This document shows, in pieces, positions 6,129 through 7,811 of a stretch of DNA of 7,811 nucleotides. Location: NCBI GenBank assembly GCA_035635075.1, contig DASQBT010000234.1, positions 1 to 7,811 on the forward strand. Reading direction: 5' to 3'. Numbering within the stretch: position 1 is the stretch's first letter; each line of letters opens with the position of its first letter. The notes under the pieces are model-generated. The model searched no databases. It saw only the letters and a list, made by a program, of their open reading frames with translations, and was not told the origin of the DNA. Made by a program: the position numbers and the translations under genes. Source of the stretch: DASQBT01 sp035635075. Lineage in GTDB: Bacteria; Pseudomonadota; Gammaproteobacteria; Burkholderiales; Thiobacillaceae.

Positions 6129-6170
6129 CGGTCCGCGAAACCACGAGTCTCCGGTCCGCGAAACCACGAG
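6129..6170 (+). repeat. Tandem iteron copies 2 and 3
   Basis: CGGTCCGCGAAACCACGAG occurs at 6129-6147 and 6152-6170 with a 23-bp period, about two helical turns, so both sites face the same side of the DNA. This is typical iteron spacing. The array ends 76 bp before the repA start. GAGTC overlapping the end of copy 2 (6145-6149) makes that copy alone a potential CcrM target. Confidence 0.85.
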
Positions 6171-6171
6171 C

Positions 6172-6180
6172 TAATCCACA
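6172..6180 (+). promoter_or_regulatory. DnaA-box-like site 2
   Basis: TAATCCACA differs from the consensus TTATCCACA at one base and follows iteron copy 3 directly. Confidence 0.55.
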
Positions 6181-6213
6181 ACATTTTGTACCGCTATCCA
6201 CAAAATATAGTTG
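6179..6213. promoter_or_regulatory. Inverted repeat and likely promoter/operator of repA
   Basis: ATTTTGT (6183-6189) and ACAAAAT (6200-6206) are perfect complements, and CAAC (6179-6182) with GTTG (6210-6213) extends them across a 3-base bulge. The loop holds a DnaA-box-like CTATCCACA (6194-6202). TTTTGT (6184-6189) and TATAGT (6206-6211), 16 bases apart, form a plausible sigma-70 promoter built into the arms. A binding protein here would cover the promoter, which would suit RepA autorepression or DnaA control. Confidence 0.5.
6194..6202 (+). promoter_or_regulatory. DnaA-box-like site 3
   Basis: CTATCCACA matches TTATCCACA except at the first base and lies inside the repA operator-like inverted repeat. 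Confidence 0.55.
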
Positions 6214-6246
6214 CTCGCTGGGATTGATCGGGTGAGGCTCGCGGGC

Positions 6247-7173
6247 ATGGACAACCAGTTGAGTCTGTTCGAGTGTTCGGTGGTCGATCCGGCGCTACGC
6301 GATAACCGCGACGCCATGGCCTACCCGTTCCTGGCGCTGCAGAAGCAGCGCACCAGGCCGATCGAATACAATCTAAATGGCGTGCAGGTGAGCGTCGCCG
6401 CCGACCGCCGGTTTTCGATCGCCACCATCTGGGACTGGGATGTGGTCATCTTCGCCTCGTCGCATCTCAACGAGGCGATCGAGAGTAAGCGCAAGACCTC
6501 GCCGCATGTCGTCTTCGCGCCGCACGACTGCCTCAAGCAGATCGCGCGCGGCACAAGTGGGCGTCATTATCATGAGCTGGCGCAGGCGATTCGCCGGCTG
6601 CATGCGACCATGGTGATCACCAACATCCGACAGGCCGACCAGCCGGAGCTCGGAATGGAGCGCGGCTTTCACTGGCTGGGCGGCTACGCACTGCCGAAGA
6701 AGTACAGTCGCTACCACACCCGGCCGGACGGCATTACGCAGATCACGCCGCGCGACCCGGAGGGCGCGCCGGACCCGGCGCGGCCTTGGGAGATCATCCT
6801 GCACTCCTGGCTCTACAACGCCATCCTGCGGCGGGGCGACATTCTTGCCGTGCACCCGGATTATTTCCAACTCACCGGCGGCCTCGAGCGCTGGCTGTAC
6901 CGGCTGGCACGCAAGTCGGTGCCCGACAAAGCCGCCGAGCCGGCAATGCTGTTCGGGATGGACACGCTTCACGCGCTGGCCGGGGTCACGCGCGAGCTCA
7001 AGAAGTTCGCCTTCGACATTCGCCAGATCGCCGCGGCGCAGCCGATGCCGGAGTACGGGGTCCGCATCTTTGATAAAGACAAACGCGAGCTGGTGATGCT
7101 GTACCGCGACCCAGCCAAGCCATGCCGTCCGCCGCGCGGCCGCCGGCTGACAACAATGCAGGACGGCTGCTAG
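6247..7173 (+). CDS. repA: Plasmid replication initiator protein A (RPA/RepA family)
   Basis: The product is 308 residues. The ATG at 6247 has GAGG 9 bases upstream; the open frame extends to TTG 6211 and GTG 6232, but the TTG overlaps the promoter-like inverted repeat. The sequence fits the alphaproteobacterial replication initiator A family: AYPFLALQKQRTRPIEY (25-41), IATIWDWDVVIFA (58-70), an N-terminal winged-helix-like region ending near AIRRLHATMVITNIR (114-128), LGGYALPKKYS (144-154), and the helical signature YFQLTGGLERWLYRLARKS (206-224). This is cytoplasmic and should bind the upstream iterons to open the origin. Length is typical and no frameshift is seen. The basic tail (about 290-301, RPPRGRR) may contact DNA. 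It is transcribed away from the origin; no parAB or other replication gene is visible in the window. Confidence 0.92.
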   Translation: MDNQLSLFECSVVDPALRDNRDAMAYPFLALQKQRTRPIEYNLNGVQVSVAADRRFSIATIWDWDVVIFASSHLNEAIESKRKTSPHVVFAPHDCLKQIARGTSGRHYHELAQAIRRLHATMVITNIRQADQPELGMERGFHWLGGYALPKKYSRYHTRPDGITQITPRDPEGAPDPARPWEIILHSWLYNAILRRGDILAVHPDYFQLTGGLERWLYRLARKSVPDKAAEPAMLFGMDTLHALAGVTRELKKFAFDIRQIAAAQPMPEYGVRIFDKDKRELVMLYRDPAKPCRPPRGRRLTTMQDGC

Positions 7174-7174
7174 C

Positions 7175-7220
7175 CGCGGACCCCACGCAAGGGGATGAGC
7201 CGCGATGAAGTAATCTTTTT
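7175..7220 (+). terminator. Possible repA terminator
   Basis: CGCGG (7175-7179) pairs with CCGCG (7200-7204) and CCCC (7181-7184) with GGGG (7191-7194), with unequal internal bulges. A T5 run follows at 7216-7220, but 11 bases beyond the stem, so termination here is uncertain. The structure begins right after the repA stop. Confidence 0.35.
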
Positions 7221-7255
7221 GCAGTTTCGACCTCCGAACTGCCTCAAGGATGACG

Positions 7256-7357
7256 ATGAGAGCTCTGTTCCTATTCGCCCCCCGCGAACTGGTCAGTGCC
7301 GGAACAAAGCGATTCCAATCGATTGAGCAACCTAATGTCTGGACTTTGTTGTTTTGA
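7256..7357 (+). CDS. Possible small ORF (33 codons) downstream of repA
   Basis: An ATG at 7256 has AAGG six bases upstream; the frame (also open from an ATG at 7250) begins MRALFLFAPRELVSAG and ends at TGA 7355-7357. The product has no recognisable domain. It could equally be chance, and the same interval is also open on the minus strand, so no strand preference can be claimed. Confidence 0.15.
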   Translation: MRALFLFAPRELVSAGTKRFQSIEQPNVWTLLF

Positions 7358-7524
7358 GGCAAGCGTGTGGGGTGCTCATCTGGCCCTTCTCGCGTGCCCC
7401 GCTTTGTAGAGAGACGCACGATCTGATGTTACTGCGCGCTATCCCGCTCTTCCTGTCGCCGCAGGTATCGAGAGCGTGCGCAAGGCTAACCTCCCGGCAA
7501 ACGCGCTAATGCGGAGAAAGAAGC

Positions 7525-7547
7525 CCCCCCGATCGGCTATCGGGGGG
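7525..7547 (-). terminator. Strong hairpin, best read as a leftward intrinsic terminator
   Basis: CCCCCCGAT (7525-7533) and ATCGGGGGG (7539-7547) form a perfect 9-bp stem with a 5-base loop. On the minus strand the stem is followed by CTTCTTTCTCC, a pyrimidine-rich, T-containing tail. On the plus strand the following bases are AGGTCGAATC. The orientation therefore fits a leftward transcript coming from the right of this point. Confidence 0.55.
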
Positions 7548-7811
7548 AGGTCGAATCTTTGGAGAATCAATAAATAGTACTTCGTCCCTGCGGATGACGC
7601 AAGAATTTGCGTACAAGGCCACCAGCGTCGGGCCGCAGGCCGACCGGCTAGGTGACAACCGCCGGCGGCGCGTGTCGGGGAAGCGGCGTTATGCAAAACC
7701 GCTGCCCTTGTCTCCGAAAGGGATCTGGTTGTGCCCGACCTCAATTAATTAAACTTCCTTGTATTCCGGCGTTCCTCGCGCCTTTCAAATGGACATGTGG
7801 CCGTGGTGACG
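7548..7811. other. Non-coding right end with foldable sequence
   Basis: No convincing ORF lies here; the longest minus-strand frame runs through the hairpin at 7525-7547 and has arginine-rich, chance-like composition. Visible structure includes a perfect hairpin ACGCAA/TTGCGT (7597-7612) and a possible three-way junction: GTCGGG (7674-7679) with CCCGAC (7734-7739) enclosing AGCGG/CCGCT (7682-7686, 7699-7703) and CCCTT/AAGGG (7705-7709, 7718-7722). TTAATTAA follows at 7745-7752. The stretch may be the 3' untranslated part of a leftward gene beyond the window or a structured RNA. Confidence 0.3.

Larger units (their letters stand above)
5987..6213. other. Probable replication origin (iteron-type oriV)
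   Basis: Within about 230 bp directly upstream of repA lie three identical 19-bp repeats, three DnaA-box-like 9-mers (6007, 6172, 6194), an AT-rich segment with two inverted repeats (6040-6120) and a promoter-proximal inverted repeat (6179-6213). Iterons plus DnaA boxes plus AT-rich DNA next to an initiator gene is the standard makeup of theta-replicating plasmid origins. GATTC at 6048-6052 and GAGTC at 6145-6149 are GANTC sites, potential CcrM methylation targets in alphaproteobacteria. The assignment is from architecture, not from a matched known origin. Confidence 0.75.

Noticed and set aside
6373..7419. Long minus-strand ORF (348 codons) opposite repA
   Set aside because: It is antisense to a clearly recognisable replication initiator, has arginine- and leucine-rich shadow composition, and no ribosome binding site or family motif.
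7674..7739. tRNA-like cloverleaf
   Set aside because: An outer stem and two inner hairpins can be drawn, but the outer stem is only 6 bp, the anticodon-like loop has 8 bases, there is no GGTTCGA-type T-loop, and the total is too short for a tRNA.
7439..7744. 101-codon minus-strand ORF
   Set aside because: It runs straight through the strong hairpin at 7525-7547 and has chance-like composition.
7790..7811. Mini-ORF with two tryptophan codons near the right edge (M-D-M-W-P-W-stop), possible leader peptide
   Set aside because: It is six codons with no ribosome binding site or visible attenuator within the window.

Overview
The window looks like accessory DNA from an alphaproteobacterium, most likely Hyphomicrobiales (Bradyrhizobium, Nitrobacter or Rhodopseudomonas relatives). 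The basis is GC-rich coding DNA, an RPA-type plasmid replication initiator of the kind common in alphaproteobacterial plasmids and islands, GANTC (CcrM-type) sites in the origin, and DUF1254/DUF1214 and DUF4239 proteins. Genus is inference. The window could be a plasmid, or an island or ICE carrying a plasmid-type replicon; no partition, relaxase, integrase or transposase gene is visible.

Layout. (1) 1-751: a low-GC orphan reading frame, open at the left edge, encoding an unrecognised helical protein with three internal repeats of about 65-69 residues. (2) 752-1298: no intact gene. It holds an AT-rich stretch and, near 1126-1206, what looks like the C-terminal tail of an OmpA-family protein with no body. 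(3) 1299-2744 (minus): a secreted DUF1254/DUF1214 protein, divergent from (4) 2921-3550 (plus): a lipoprotein with two copies of a beta-rich module. (5) 3551-3686: a convergent gap filled by a long, branched inverted repeat. (6) 5631-3687 (minus): a likely two-gene operon, a four-helix DUF4239 (bestrophin-like) membrane protein followed by a prokaryotic ionotropic glutamate-receptor-type potassium channel (GluR0-like, TVGYGD filter). (7) 5632-6246: a dense non-coding control region with a triplicated 12-bp repeat, G-rich hairpins, a palindrome, three identical 19-bp iteron-like repeats, DnaA-box-like sites, AT-rich inverted repeats and a probable operator. (8) 6247-7173 (plus): the RepA/RPA initiator. 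(9) 7174-7811: no convincing gene, but a strong hairpin that reads best as a terminator for leftward transcription, plus further foldable sequence.

Functionally, the iterons, DnaA boxes and AT-rich DNA directly upstream of repA make 5987-7173 a self-contained replication module. The left half is envelope cargo: a secreted protein, a lipoprotein, a ligand-gated channel and a multi-pass membrane protein. The most unusual coding observations are the glutamate-receptor-like channel paired with a DUF4239 protein, and the uncharacterised triple-repeat protein at the left edge.
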